Program-made: the position numbers and the translations under genes | In this document: piece after piece, positions 45,525-57,339 of the stretch | How positions within the stretch are numbered: the stretch's first letter is position 1 | How the letters are laid out: each line of letters opens with the position of its first letter | Assembly: GCF_024139115.2 (NCBI RefSeq) | Contig: NC_085141.1 | Coordinates: 180,675,047-180,739,046, forward strand | From: Armigeres subalbatus | Lineage: Eukaryota > Arthropoda > Insecta > Diptera > Culicidae | DNA: 64,000 nucleotides | Direction: 5' to 3' | Notes under the pieces: generated by a model | What the model saw: the letters and a program-made list of their open reading frames with translations, nothing else | Told to the model about the DNA's origin: nothing | Database searches by the model: none

Positions 45525-46377
45525 GTTAGGCTTCGCAGGTTGCGACAGGATGATCTACGATGAATTACATCCCCGCAACTTTGACGTCGTAGCTCTGCAG
45601 GAAATCTGCTGGAGATGACAGAGAGTGTGGAAAAGCAGGCATCGAGCGGCTACCTTCTACCAAAGCTGTGGCACCACCAACGAGCTGGGAACCGGCTTCA
45701 TAGTGCTGGGAAAGATGCGCCAACGCGTGATTGGGTGGCAGCCAACCAACGCAAGGATGTGCAAGCTGAGGATAAAAGGCCGTTTCTTCAACTATAGCAT
45801 CATCAACGTGCACTGCCCACACGAAGGGAGACCCGACGACGAGAAAGAAGCGTTCTATGCACAGCTGGAACAGACATACGATGAATGCCCACTGCGGGAC
45901 GTCAAAATCGTCATCGGTGACATGAACGCACAGGTAGGAAGGGAGGAAATGTATAGACCGGTCATCGGACCGGATAGTCTGCATACCGTATCGAACGACA
46001 ACGGCCAACGATGCATAAACTTTGCAGCCTCCCGCGGAATGGTAGTCCGAAGCACTTTTTTCCCTCGCAAGAATATCCACATGGCCACATGGAAATCATC
46101 TAATCAAGAAACGGAAAACCAAATCGACCACGTTCTAATCGACGGCAAATACTTCTCCGACATCACGAACGTACGCACTTACCGCAGTGCGAATATTGAA
46201 TCCGACCACTACCTCGTTGCAGTATGGCTGCGCTCAAAACTCTCGACGGCGTACAACACACGTCGGAGTCGTCCGCGGCGGCTAAACATTGGGCGGCTAC
46301 AAGACGGTAGACTAGCCCAAGACTACGCGCAGCAGCTGGAAGTGGCACTCCACTTAGCTAGGCGCAGCGTCTCTTGA
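45525..46377 (+). pseudogene. Endonuclease part of LINE copy A5
   Basis: Contains VIGWQPTNARMCKLRIKG, VIGDMNAQVG, NDNGQRCINFAAS, IDHVLIDGKYFSD and SDHYLV in one frame, ending at a premature stop at 46375. A TGA near 45616 precedes the frame. Downstream RT pieces up to 47022 are shifted. Confidence 0.8.
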
Positions 46378-47022
46378 AGATGGCTGGAGAGATGTTCGAT
46401 CCGCCATTGGAAGCACCGCAACCGCTGCACTTGGCACGGTGCCCCGGATCAGAGAAACGACTGGTATGACGGCGAATGTGAGCAGTATGTTAGGGAGAAG
46501 AATGCAGCATGGACGAGATGGCTGCCACATCGCACGAGGACGAACGAGGCACGATAAAAACGGGCGCGGAACAGACAAAACTCGAAGACTCGGGGAAAAA
46601 GCACCAGCGGGAAGATCGAGACCGTGAGGAGACGGAGGAACTACACCGTGCCAATAACGCACGAAAGTTCTATGAGATGTTAAACCTTTCAGAGTCACGT
46701 GCCACAGCCCGATATGTGTAAGGACATAAACGGTAACCTTCTTACAAATGAGCGTGAGGTGATCCAAAGGTGACGGCAGCACTACGAAGAGCACCTGAAT
46801 GGGGATATTGCAGACAACGGTGGCAGAATGGAGATGAACCTAGGAGCACGCGCGCAGGAAATGCGACTCCTGACTCCGAATCTCCAGGAAATCCAGGAGG
46901 AAATCGGCCGGCTGAAAAACAACAAAGCCCCTGGAGTTGACCAACTACCAGGACAGCTGTTTAAACACGGTGGTGAGACACTGGCTAGAGCGCTGCACTG
47001 GGTCATTACCAAGATTTGGGAG

Positions 47023-47261
47023 TATTGTATACGGATTAAGATAAATGTACTGTACGATCAAGGTATACTGTGGTGTCGAACAGTAGGAAAATGTATATAA
47101 CAGTTTGGTCTGAATATAAGGAATAAAACGACGTCGAATCACTTTGGTTCTGACCCTGAACAAATCAAGATCGTTTCTGTGCCTTCAACCCAACCGAAAC
47201 ATAAACCCTTATTTAAAGCTATTAGAGCTTTGAGTGATTGTAAGTATCGAGAGACTGAAAA
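47023..47261 (+). repeat. 5' LTR
   Basis: Begins TATTGTATACGG and ends GAGACTGAAAA, so the ends are not the usual TG...CA. A possible polyadenylation signal AATAAA is at about 47120. Next to it, TGGCGACGAGG at 47263-47273 is a candidate primer-binding site, resembling those of insect elements primed by tRNA-Arg. Confidence 0.9.
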
Positions 47262-48040
47262 GTGGCGACGAGGAAAAATACCAGCAGAGTTTTTTTTTTA
47301 ATTTCATATCTTTCCAACTGACTCCATTGCGGGAAAATTTCGCGAGTGTAAGTGCCAGGATTTAGTCCAACGCTATTATAGTGACTCGGTTTTATATTAT
47401 CAATAATACCGCTTACTAAGTTTGCAGAAAACGGAATTGTGTTAATATCGTAATAAAATAAAACGTGTCAGTGGCAAAGAGATAGCGTTTTTGTTCTTCG
47501 ATACAGCCATTTTGGTGATGGCGCTTAGATAACTCAATTGATAACAAACGCTTTTGTTTGTCTGTAATAGCGCTCAATAGCCTTTGTTCCTCTTTTAAAA
47601 CGGCAGAGGATTGAAGAATTAGTGCATTTTTCACATAAGAATCTAAGTCCGTATTCTCTTTCCTCCCATATAAAGCAATTCATCCGTACACGTGCTGTGG
47701 TGATACTAGCCGAAATCGACGATAGAAACCTAATAAAGTGACCGAAGTTCCATCCACCAAAACCAGCTAGTGCTCCCGTCAGCTGGAAATATTCCTGGTG
47801 GATTTCTGGCGGTTTACATCGTTTTCGTACACGCTGGGGTGAAATCAATCTACGAGTGGAATGACGACTACCTACTAACGAAGAGAACGAGGTAACCGGT
47901 CGGCAAAGGTCAGACAGTATCGGAACGTCGGCAAAGGTCGGACGCTATCATTGGAAGGTTAGGGTGAGTCAACATTTTTATCTAATTAAAAAAAAAACAG
48001 CGAAAGGTTTTAGACTTTATTCTTTTCATACTGTTTTACA

Positions 48041-49353
48041 ATGGCTACGGTAGGCATGGCTACGTCTATTGAACCCTACCGTAGAGGCATTTCTTTTGCA
48101 GAGTGGATCGAAAGACTTGAATTTTTCTTTGAAGCTAACAATATTCAAGAAAATATGCGTAAGCCCCATTTTATTACTCTTGGTGGGGCAGTAGTTTATA
48201 AAGAATTAAAATTGTTGTATCCCAATACCAAGATAACTGAAGTCGATTATAGCGACATGGTTGCCCGTCTCAAGACTAGGCTGGTCAAAACTGAATCGGA
48301 TTTGATTCAGCGTTTTAAATTTAACAATCGAGTACAGCTGCCGGACGAGTCCTTGGAGGACTTTGTATTATCGGTAAAATTACAGGCTGAATTTTGCTCA
48401 TTTGGTGACTTTAAGGAGTTGGCAATTAGAGACCGCATTGTAGCTGGGGTCAAAGAAGTTTCATTGCAACAAAGGCTGCTAAATGAGGAAAATTTAACTT
48501 TAAAGGTGGCCGAAAAATAATCACAACTTGGGAGATGGCTGGGGCAAATGCCAGATCATTGGGAGTGCCTATAATTGGCAAGCAAATGAATAAACTTTTA
48601 ACCACTTATGCGATTGCAAACCGTGAAGTTGAACAAGTGGCCTCAATGAGGGTCCTGTTAAAAAGTAGGCTAGGGACAAAACCATATGACAAGAATCACT
48701 CGTTTAACAATTTTGTGGGAAAAGACAGACTGGGAGAAAGTTCTCGTCCAGGAAATTGGAGGAAAGGACAAGATAAGAGGCGTCCCGATTATTCGGGTTA
48801 TACATGTGATTTTTGCGGTGCCAAAGGGCATATTAAACGAAAATGCTTTAGACTAAAAAATCTACGACGTGATGCTGTTAATCTGGTGGAGTCTCACAAA
48901 CCAGGACCTAGTGCAGATAGGCATCTAAATGAGCTTCTGAGCAGAATGACAACCAAGGACTCCGATACTGAAGACGAGGATGACAATAATGACACAGGTG
49001 AATTATCTTGTATGTTGGTGTCGTCCATAAACAAAATAAACGAACCATGCTTAATAGATTTGATTGTTGATGGTAAATTAGTTACTATGGAAGTGGATTG
49101 TGGCTCAGCTGTCTCGGTAATGAGCAAAGGTCAATACTTAGCTACTTTTGGGAAACCCTTACAGAAATGCACTAAACAGTTGATTGTAGTAAATGGATCC
49201 AAATTAAAGATCGAGGAGGAAGCTACAGTTTTAGTTCAATACAAAGGAGTTGAGGTAAACTTGAAGTTGTTAGTTTTGAATTGTTCTAATAATTTCATCC
49301 CATTATTCGGCCGGACATGGTTGGACAAATTTTTCTCTGATTGGAGACAATAA
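48041..49353 (+). pseudogene. gag: gag and protease of the mag-like element, one frameshift
   Basis: The frame opens at 48041 (MATVGMATSIEP) with a capsid-like region containing QRFKFNNR and LRDR-like RDRIVAGV. It loses one base at about 48515 and continues in another frame. A CCHC knuckle CDFCGAKGHIKRKC is at about 48808-48849. A retropepsin-like segment follows (MEVDCGSAVSV, where DCGS stands for the usual D-T/S-G, and FGRTWLDKF), ending at a TAA at 49351. Confidence 0.85.
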
Positions 49354-52158
49354 TTTGCTAATATATCTGTGATAAATTGTATGACGGAGCAGAAAAATGC
49401 CAAAATTGTAGAGGAAATTAAACAAAAGTTTAGTGTAGTTTTTAGGAAAGATTTTTCCTGTCCTATCAAAGGTCACGAGGCAGAATTAGTTTTGAAAGAC
49501 GACACGCCAATTTTTAAAAAGCCTACGACTTCCCTACCGGCTTAGGGGTAGAGTTGCTAGTTATTTAGACAAACTAGAAAAGGAAAATGTGATAACTCCA
49601 GTGAAAACAAGCGAATGGGCTTCACCAGTGGTAGTAGTGATAAAGAAAAATAACGAGATCAGGCTTGTTATTGATTGTAAAGTTTCAATCAACAAAAAAA
49701 TAATACCGAATACATATCCTCTCCCTACAGCGCAAGATGTTTTTGATGGATTGGCAGGATGCAAATGTTTCTGTGCACTGGACTTGGAGGGGGCCTATAC
49801 GCAATTAGCCTTATCTAAGAGATCAACGAAATTTATGGTGATAAACACTCTAAAAGGTTTGTATGCGTATCATAGGCTCCCCCAGGGTGCCTCGTCCAGT
49901 GCGTCGATATTCCAGCAGGTAATGGATCAGGTATTAAGTGGGATTGAACATGTTTTGTTTATTTAGATGATGTGTTGATCGCAGGTAAAGACCTGGAGGA
50001 ATGCTATAAAAAACTTATTCTAGTTCTTGAAAGACTGTCTGAGGCGAATATTAAAGTTAACTTGGAGAAATGTAAGTTTTTGTTACAGAGCTAACCTTTT
50101 GGGACACATTATTGGAGAAAAAGGTCTAATGCCATGCCCAGATAAAATTACGACTATTAAGAATGCAAAAGTACCTAGAAATGTTACAGAACTAAAGTCA
50201 TTCTTGGGGCTAATCAACTATTACCATAAATTTATTCCACACTTGTCGTCTAAACTATACAATTTGTATCATTTGTTAAAAAAAGATGTTAAATTTGTCT
50301 GGAGCGATTCGTGTCAAGCCGCCTTTGAAGAAAGCAAAAACTCACTTTTGAAGGCCGATTTTCTTGAATTTTTTGACCCTACAAAACCATTAGTTGTGGT
50401 ATCAGACGCATCGGGCTATGGCCTTGGAGGGGTAATCGCACATATCGTAGACGGTATTGAAAAACCTATATCTTTCACATCTTTTTCGTTGAATGACGCA
50501 CAAAAAGCTTATCCCATACTCCATTTGGAAGCATTGGCTCTGGTTTGTACAATTAAAAAATTTCATAAATTTCTATATGGACAAAATTTTATAGTATATA
50601 CTGATCATAAACCCTTGGTAGGCATATTCGGAAAGGCGGGTAAGAACTCGATTTTTGTGACAAGACTGCAGCGATTTGTTCTTGAACTTTCCATTTATGA
50701 TTTTGAAATTAGGTACAGACCATCGGCCAAGATGGGTAATGCGGATTTCTGCTCTAGATTCCCCCTGATTCAAGCGGTTCCGACAGAATATGATGTAGAT
50801 TATGTGTCTAGTATAAATTTTAGCAATGAGTTTCCTATGGATTTTTCAGCTATAGCGGATGCTACAAGAAATGACGAATTTCTCGCTAAAGTAATTGCCT
50901 TCTGGCAGAGTGGTTGGCCGGAAAGGATTGAGAAAAGGTTTATGGATGTCTACTCAAATCAACAGGAGTTAGAGGTGGTAAATGATTGCTTGTTATACAA
51001 GAATAGAATAGTGATACCAAAACACATGCAAAGCGGTGTTTTGAAGTTATTGCATGCTAATCATTTGGGTATAGTCAAAATGAAGCAGCAAGCAAGGCAA
51101 TATGTGTATTGGTTCGGTATCAATTCTGATATCGAACAATATGTAGAAAAATGTGACGTTTGTAACTGCATGGTGATTGCACCTAAACCAAAACAACTAT
51201 CCAAATGGATTCCAACTACCAGACCTTTCAGTCGTATACACATAGACTTTTTTCTATTTTAACCACTATACTTTTCTTCTCGTCGTGGACAGTTATTCCA
51301 AATGGTTAGAGATAATATGGATGAGAAAAGGAACCGATTGTGATCAAGTGTTGATGAAATTGGTTGAAATATTCGCCAGGTTCGGGTTACCAGATATTTT
51401 AGTTTCAGACGGGGGACCTCCATTTAATTCTTATAGCTTCAAGCAATTTTTGGAAAGGCAAGGGATAATTGTCCTAAAAAGTCCACCTTACCACCCGTCT
51501 AGCAACGGCCAGGCGGAAAGATCGGTGAGAACGGTAAAGGAAGTACTAAAAAAATTTCTACTAGATCCGGATTTAATGGAGTTGAAATTGGAGAACCTTA
51601 TTAATCTGTTTTTATTCAATTATCGAAATACAATTTCATCCCAGGGGGAATTCCCTTCAGGTAAAATTTTCTCTTATACACCAAAAACACTGGTCGACCT
51701 CATCAACCCTAAAAAGGGACATAAGAACTATTTATCCATGCCTCATGCCAATGATCAGTTCCCAGAAACTAAGTTGGCGGAACAACCCAGTTTTTTAGAA
51801 AATCTCATTGAAGGGGATGAGGTGTGGTATAAAAACAATAATCCTAATGTAAAAGAACGAATTTTCAATCAACACATTTCAGATTATCATTGGAAACGCG
51901 CCAATCATGGCCCATCGGGACCAGCTCAAAATGAGTAAAAGCAAGCCGCAATCCAACGTAGTCATCTCAATGAGTAGTTCAGAGGTGTCGCCAATGGGCG
52001 ACACAAGAGGAGTTAGTGGGCTCGGGGAACTCCCCGTCGTAACCACTAGAAGCGGCGACAAACGAAAGCGAGATGCCAGTTCAGCAAACCTACCAGATCC
52101 ACCACGCCGATCTAAACGCAAGAGAATCTTGAAACGCGATGCTGATTTTCATTATTGA
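49354..52158 (+). pseudogene. pol: pol (RT, RNase H, integrase) of the mag-like element, several frameshifts
   Basis: RT: WASPVVVVIKK, CALDLEGAYTQL, RLPQGASSSASIFQ and YLDDVLIAG (the last readable only after a shift at about 49963). RNase H: VVSDASGYGLGGV and YTDHKPL (50397-50620). Integrase: HH-CC zinc domain with HANHLG and CDVCNC (about 51050-51180), then DSYSKW, SDGGPPF and SSNGQAERSV giving the D,D,E residues. Shifts or stops are seen near 49353, 49530, 49963, 50092, 51260 and 51910. In an active element pol would copy and integrate the element; here it is dead. Confidence 0.88.
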
Positions 52159-52324
52159 TTCTAAATAAGTGAATTACTAATTTCAGTTAATCTGAGTTCG
52201 AATTGTTATGTAATGAATTTTGTCCTATTATGATTATTGTCATTTCGAATTGAAATTAATTGGTTTTTGATTAAATTTCGAATTAAATTTGAATATCTAA
52301 AGATTTACTTAAAGGAGGAAGAGC

Positions 52325-52563
52325 TATTGTATACGGATTAAGATAAATGTACTGTACGATCAAGGTATACTGTGGTGTCGAACAGTAGGAAAATGTATAT
52401 AGCAGTTCGGTCTGAATATAAGGAATAAAACGACGTCGAATCACTTTGGTTCTGACCCTGAACAAATCAAGATCGTTTCTGTGCCTTCAACCCAACCGAA
52501 ACATAAACCCTTATTTAAAGCTATTAGAGCTTTGAGTGATTGTAAGTATCGAGAGACTGAAAA
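52325..52563 (+). repeat. 3' LTR
   Basis: Near-identical to 47023-47261; visible differences include GCAGTTCGG for ACAGTTTGG. Preceded by a polypurine tract AAAGGAGGAAGAG at 52311-52323. Confidence 0.9.
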
Positions 52564-53043
52564 GGGAGGAGGAAGTTTTGCTGCGGGAGTGGATGGTAGG
52601 TGTCGTGTGCCCCATGTACAAAAAGGGATTGTAGCAACCACCGCGCAATCATATTGCTGAACGCCGCCTACAGAAACTCTCCCAAATTTTATGCCGCCAA
52701 CTAGCACCAATTGCAAGAGAGTTCGTGGGGCAGTACCAGGCAAGATTGATGGGTGAACGCTCTACCACAGATCAGGTGTTCGTCGTACGTCAGGTATTGC
52801 AGAAATGCCGCGAATACAACATGCCCACGCATAATCTACTTATCGATTTCCGGATAAACTGATACGGTTGATCAAGGCGACTATGGATCGGGTGATGTGC
52901 GTAGTTCGAGTTTCAGGGACATTCTCGAGTCCCTTCGAAACGCGCAGAGGGTTACGGCAAGGTGATGGTCTTTCGTGTCTGCTATTCAACATTACTTTGC
53001 AGGGAGTAATACGAAGGGCAGGGATTGCCACGAGTGGTACGAA

Positions 53044-53710
53044 TCTGACTGACAATAGTCATTCTCGTCGTATGAAGAAAGGGAAAAAATATGGTCTTCG
53101 TCATAACATCGCACGACGCAACACCTTTTCGTTTTATTCGCACCGCATGCCTACCACGAAGATAGTCGCGCAGCCAAAAGTTATGATGATTTTCGTCTTC
53201 ACTTCTTCACACAATTGATTGCACGTCATTATAGACGGACTGGTTTAAAACATGAAGGCGTCTCAAATAAACAAATAGTAGGAACTTTGGTAACATAAAT
53301 GTATCGTTAACATTCATAACGCTTTCATACGTTACTTAAAATTCATTATTACAAAGGATTTATAAAAATCTTCACATGGCAGCTGCCGCTTGAAGAATAA
53401 CGGTATGAAGTCTTCGTTCCTCGATGTCGTAATGACGATTTGGTTACACGACGAAAACTAACGTCGTGCGCGTCATTGTCGATATGTCGAGTAGTAATGA
53501 AGACACTTCAACTCGTCGCTACTCTGCCGTAATCTGAAAAAGTGACGTATGCGCCAAATTACAACATACTAGTTTTCCATTTTTCTATTAAAGAGCGTGA
53601 TGAGTACTACTCGTTAACACCATTTTCGGAAAATGGTTAAAACGTCACTTTTTCAGATCACGGCAGTACTGTGGCATTTTGTTCTGTGGCGATGACTATT
53701 GTCAGCCCTG
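53044..53710. mobile_element. 667-bp hAT-type MITE in LINE copy A5
   Basis: Ends pair over CTGACAATAGTCAT; the right end is CCCTG, so its complement starts CAGGGCTGACAATAG, a typical hAT end, while the left end is slightly mutated. Flanked by GGTACGAA (53036-53043) and GGTACGAT (53711-53718), the 8-bp duplication of LINE sequence. No transposase. Confidence 0.82.
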
Positions 53711-53934
53711 GGTACGATTTTCACGAAGTCCGTCCAGTTATTTGGTTTCGCCGACGACATTGATATCATGGTACGTAACTTTGAGAGGATGGAAGAAGCT
53801 CGTGGCGACACTCTCGATTCTTCATAGCAGAAGGTAAACTTATCAATATGCAATTACTGACACTAAATCGAAACACCTCAACCGTGTCTCCGCTCGTCTA
53901 TGGAACCTATAGTGTCTATAGTCCACACCTGCCG

Positions 53935-54295
53935 AATCAAAAAAATTAACAAATATCCAAAATTTACGATCTTGATATGTCCAAACCGGAGGTTCAAACC
54001 ATATGGATGATTCACGATCTAGATATGTCTAAACCGGATGTTCTAAGATCCCCAAATCATTCTTGAGATCAGACCAAATGATCTACCATGTCACCTGGGT
54101 TCAATACAAAGACAATAGTGATCCATGGTATTCATAAAGGCCCTTAGAGGCCATGCGCAAGATTTTCGATCTAGACATGTCTATACCGGATGTTCCAAGT
54201 TTTACAAATCATTCTATTGAACAACTGTGTCAACTGGGCTCAATACAAAGCCAATAGCAACTCATACAGGCCCTTAGAGGCTATTGTGCGTATTT
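53935..54295 (+). repeat. Satellite-like ~155-bp tandem repeat
   Basis: At least two units, each starting near GATCTAGATATGTCTAAACC and ending near CCCTTAGAGGC. More diverged units in the same orientation lie at 57340-57790. Confidence 0.7.
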
Positions 54296-54630
54296 TTGCC
54301 GTATTATATCGAAATTGAGCCCACCAAATTTTGAAATGAAAAGTGGTATGGAACCCAATTTTAATCGTCTGTGAGAGGCGTGATGGAAAAATTTTGTTTT
54401 ATTTTTTAAAATCAATTCACCCACTACATGGTGAAATGGTCATAAGTCCTGATACACTTTTTATTTCAATTTTAGCCGAATATTGTTTGAAGTACAGTTC
54501 TCGACCTTTTGTTTGGAAACTCACTTTCTTACATATGTATTTTGCCTGAATTGCAATGTTTATTTAAACTGTTATATCAAGATTAAGCTTCCTTCACTGC
54601 CCAAAAACTCACCCTTATGATGTTCGGGTC

Positions 54631-54793
54631 ATATCTCGCTTAACTTTTCAAAAGGACCTAAGTAACATTTTTTTCATGAATTAATTTGAATAGCGCAATC
54701 AACAGAAAAACATGAAAGCTTTTGATTGCAGTACTCAAATTAATTCATGAAAAAATTTTTACTTAGGTCCTTTTGAAAAGTTAAGCGAGATAT
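54631..54793. repeat. 163-bp hairpin
   Basis: Arms of about 60 bp start ATATCTCGCTTAACTTTTC and pair almost perfectly around a ~40-bp loop. No clear target duplication. Probably a small MITE. Confidence 0.7.
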
Positions 54794-54983
54794 CAACTCG
54801 AATTTGACATAGAAATATCTCAAATTACCATATTTGTATACCAAAATAACCGTCAGCTCATCAATTTCACGAAACTGACCTCAGATTAATGATCGACCCC
54901 ACCTACACTTTGTAATCGACGGTGGATGAATCGACAATTGACCCCTTTTATTTGGACAAAAATTTCACAACAAATGAAAGCCG

Positions 54984-55045
54984 TAAAGATGAAAGAAAAG
55001 ATCAAAAAGAACAAAAGGTGGAAAGGCACAAAAGGTCGAAATATA
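54984..55045. repeat. Minisatellite GACAAAAGGTCGAAA type, array 1 (short)
   Basis: Units AAGATCAAAAAGAACAAAAG and GGCACAAAAGGTCGAAA, purine-rich on the plus strand; the inverse of the array at 57096-57306. Confidence 0.6.
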
Positions 55046-55079
55046 CAAGAAACTGTAATGACGAGAATCAATCTCGCAC

Positions 55080-55561
55080 CAGAGTTGTCCTACACAGTTG
55101 GAAAAAACTCTGCTCTTTTATTTTTCATAATTTTTAACAATTAAATGAAATTCATTCAGGAAGTACAACTAATAGATGGATGTTTGTTTTTTTTTTTTTC
55201 TAAATGTCACTTTGAGTTGTCAAATTGGCACACGCCGGAGCCAAGCGAGCGCGAGCACATCAAAAACACCGGCGTGTATTACACGCCGGTGTGTTTTCGA
55301 AGCACACGCCTGCTTGGCTCGGCGTGCACTAGGTTGACAGTTCGAAGTTACATTAAAACTCTAGATATCCATCTATTATCAGTGGTGGAAATTCTCTGCG
55401 AGTAGTAGGTAGGCAAGAAAATGGCAAAAAAATGTTCGCGAGTATTTTGCATTGCCTACCACTGTCTATTATTTGAACTCATTGAATTAATGTTGTTTAA
55501 TTGGCAAAAATAGTAAAACAATAAAAGAGCATTTTTTTGCCAACTGTGTAGGACAGCTCTG
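55080..55561. mobile_element. 482-bp hAT-type MITE
   Basis: Ends CAGAGTTGTCCTACACAGTTGG and mirror, followed by AAAAAA and TGCTCTTTTATT in both arms. Perfect 8-bp duplication TCTCGCAC at 55072-55079 and 55562-55569. Removing it restores a segment found inverted at 57000-57100. It carries a nested hairpin at 55170-55378. Confidence 0.92.
55170..55378. repeat. ~209-bp hairpin nested in the 55080 MITE
   Basis: Arms begin TAATAGATGGAT and end ATCCATCTATTA; the inner arm holds ACGCCGAGCCAAGC-like sequence. The core 55266-55292 is a perfect 13-bp inverted repeat with a 1-base spacer (ACACCGGCGTGTA). GC-rich core in an AT-rich setting. TA flanks would fit a Tc1/mariner-type MITE. Confidence 0.75.
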
Positions 55562-55792
55562 TCTCGCACAATACAAGTTTCATTCATTTCCTAAATCAAC
55601 AATCTTTTTTATCTCTAACAGAACTATCTACATTTTAATAATATTGTTTCATAGTAATTTGTCCTTCTTTGAAAATTGCTCATTCTTCAACTTTGATTGA
55701 TGAGATGAATGTGTTATTTCTGTTTAAAGTTAAATGCATTTCACATATTCATTTTGAATTCACCCAACTTGTTATCAACTTCTTCTTGAGCG

Positions 55793-55945
55793 ACCTTTAG
55801 TTCTTTTCGACCTGTTGTCCCTTTAGACTGTTTGACCTTTTGTCCTTTCGACCTTCTGTCCCTTTCAACTTTTTGTATTTTCGATTTTTTGTCTTTTCTA
55901 CCTTTTGTCTTTCGACCTTTTGCCTTTCGATCTTTAGATCTTAGA
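55793..55945. repeat. Minisatellite TTTCGACCTTTTGTC type, array 2
   Basis: About ten irregular units of 13-17 bp, pyrimidine-rich on the plus strand. Frames read PFRPF-like repeats because of the period; not a gene. Confidence 0.8.
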
Positions 55946-56458
55946 TTCCTTGAGTTGTCTATAACGCACGGTACAAAATCAATAACAACCTATCCTATCC
56001 ATTCAATACACTTGTGAAAATATGTATAAAGACAAGCTCGGTTTCAATGGACATGTTGGGCGGTCAATATCTCGATTCTTAGCTATTCGATTGCGCTGAT
56101 TTTTTTGCCAGCAGGCCTAAAATGATTTTTATTCAATGAAAGTTACATGTATGCATACATTCTGCTTACACGTGTTTCTGTTGGAAATAATTATAAAGAC
56201 AGTCAAAATCAATAGAGATTTATACAATTCACTCGAAATCTCTGGATCGAAAGTTCAAGTTGAAAACAGGTGCCTAGTAAAATTTTAGCCAAATCGAATC
56301 GCTACGAATCGAGATTTCGATCCTCACACATGATGAAAATGTATGAAAATCATGCTTGCCTTTATACTTATTTCCGGTGTTATACAGGCATTTAGCGGTC
56401 ATATGAGTTATTTACGATTTAGATATGTACAAACAAGATGTGACAAACGAATCTATAA

Positions 56459-56652
56459 CGGAAGGTCGAAAGTCAAAAGGTCGAAAGGACAAAAGGTCGA
56501 AAGAAAAAAGGTCAAAATGACAAAAGGTCGAAAGGACAAAACGGCGAAAAGACAAAACGTCGAAAGGGACAGAAGTTCGAAAAGACAAAAGGTCGAAAGG
56601 AACAAAAGGTCGAAAACGACAAAAGGTTGAAAGGGACAAATGGTCGATCAAC
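56459..56652. repeat. Minisatellite GGTCGAAAGGACAAAA type, array 3
   Basis: About twelve units, purine-rich on the plus strand and thus inverted relative to 55793-55945, which it mirrors across the 56170 centre. Confidence 0.85.
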
Positions 56653-57095
56653 AACAAGTTGATAACAATTTGAGTGGCCGAAAGCTAAATAAAAGTTCAT
56701 TTAATCATCGTACAACGTTCTGTGAAATTGTTCTGTAACATACCAACTGCCCTTTTTGCAATTCTGAACTCAATCGAGCAATCAGAACCAATTTCCAGAT
56801 CGAATGAGTGACGGAGGTGTATTTTCCTATAAATTTTGACAGAAATCCCCATGCAAACTACAAATCTATTGCGCCAGCTTATGCAACAAGCGATTGAGCT
56901 GAAATTTTGAGAGATTGATTTTCTGACCCAAAGACACAGTCTTGGGGGGTGCCGCGTGGAATTCGACAACATTTTTTTCTCCCCATACTAAGCTAGGCCA
57001 GTCTAATCTAGATAGTTCTGTTAAAGATGGAGAAGTGATTGATTTAAGAAATACATTAAACTTGTATTGTGCGAGATTGTTTCTCTCCGTTTCAG

Positions 57096-57306
57096 TTACT
57101 TGTCTATTTCGACCTATTGTTCTTTTCGACCTTTAGTCTCTTACGACCTTTTGTCTCTTACGACCTTTTGTTTCTTACGACCTTTTGCCTCTTTCGACGT
57201 TTTTCTCATGTTCAACGTTTTTTCCTTGCGACCTTTTGTCCCTTTCGACCTTTTGTACTTTTCAAGCATTTGTCCTCTCGACCTTTTGTCTTTCGACCTT
57301 TTGTCA
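57096..57306. repeat. Minisatellite TTTCGACCTTTTGTC type, array 4
   Basis: About thirteen units, pyrimidine-rich on the plus strand, inverse of arrays 1 and 3. Units vary in the bases between GACC and TTTTGTC. Confidence 0.85.
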
Positions 57307-57339
57307 CCAACCCGTAACAAACTAATGGGATTTACATTT

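Larger units (their letters stand above)
47023..52563 (+). mobile_element. Ty3/gypsy (mag-like) LTR retrotransposon
   Basis: Two 239-bp LTRs (47023-47261 and 52325-52563) differ by only a few bases by eye, so insertion is recent. A 5-bp duplication GGGAG lies at 47018-47022 and 52564-52568. Order gag, protease, RT, RNase H, integrase identifies Ty3/gypsy. The gag motif IRDRIVAGVKE...QQRLLNEENLTL is typical of the mag lineage. No envelope frame. Several 1-nt frameshifts break gag and pol. Confidence 0.93.
45206..53797 (+). mobile_element. RTE family A copy A5, split by an LTR retrotransposon and a hAT-type MITE
   Basis: It starts AGGGACTATGTCCAAGGG at about 45206, close to the full 5' end. 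It continues to 47022, resumes at 52564, is interrupted again at 53044-53710 and ends at about 53797, shortly after the FADD box. The endonuclease frame (45625-46377) is open but followed by frameshifts. A deletion near 45525 removed the start of the ORF. It lies just upstream of the first visible masquerade exon, probably in an intron. Confidence 0.87.

Noticed and set aside
47416..47848. Minus-strand genes near 47416-47848
   Set aside because: They lie in the untranslated leader of the LTR element between the 5' LTR and gag and have no domain.
47023..52563. Endogenous retrovirus with an envelope gene
   Set aside because: After integrase only a short basic tail follows before the polypurine tract; no envelope-like frame with signal or membrane segments exists.
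55793..57306. Genes encoding PFRPF-rich proteins
   Set aside because: The frames lie on minisatellites in both orientations, start and stop at array edges and have no splice or start context.
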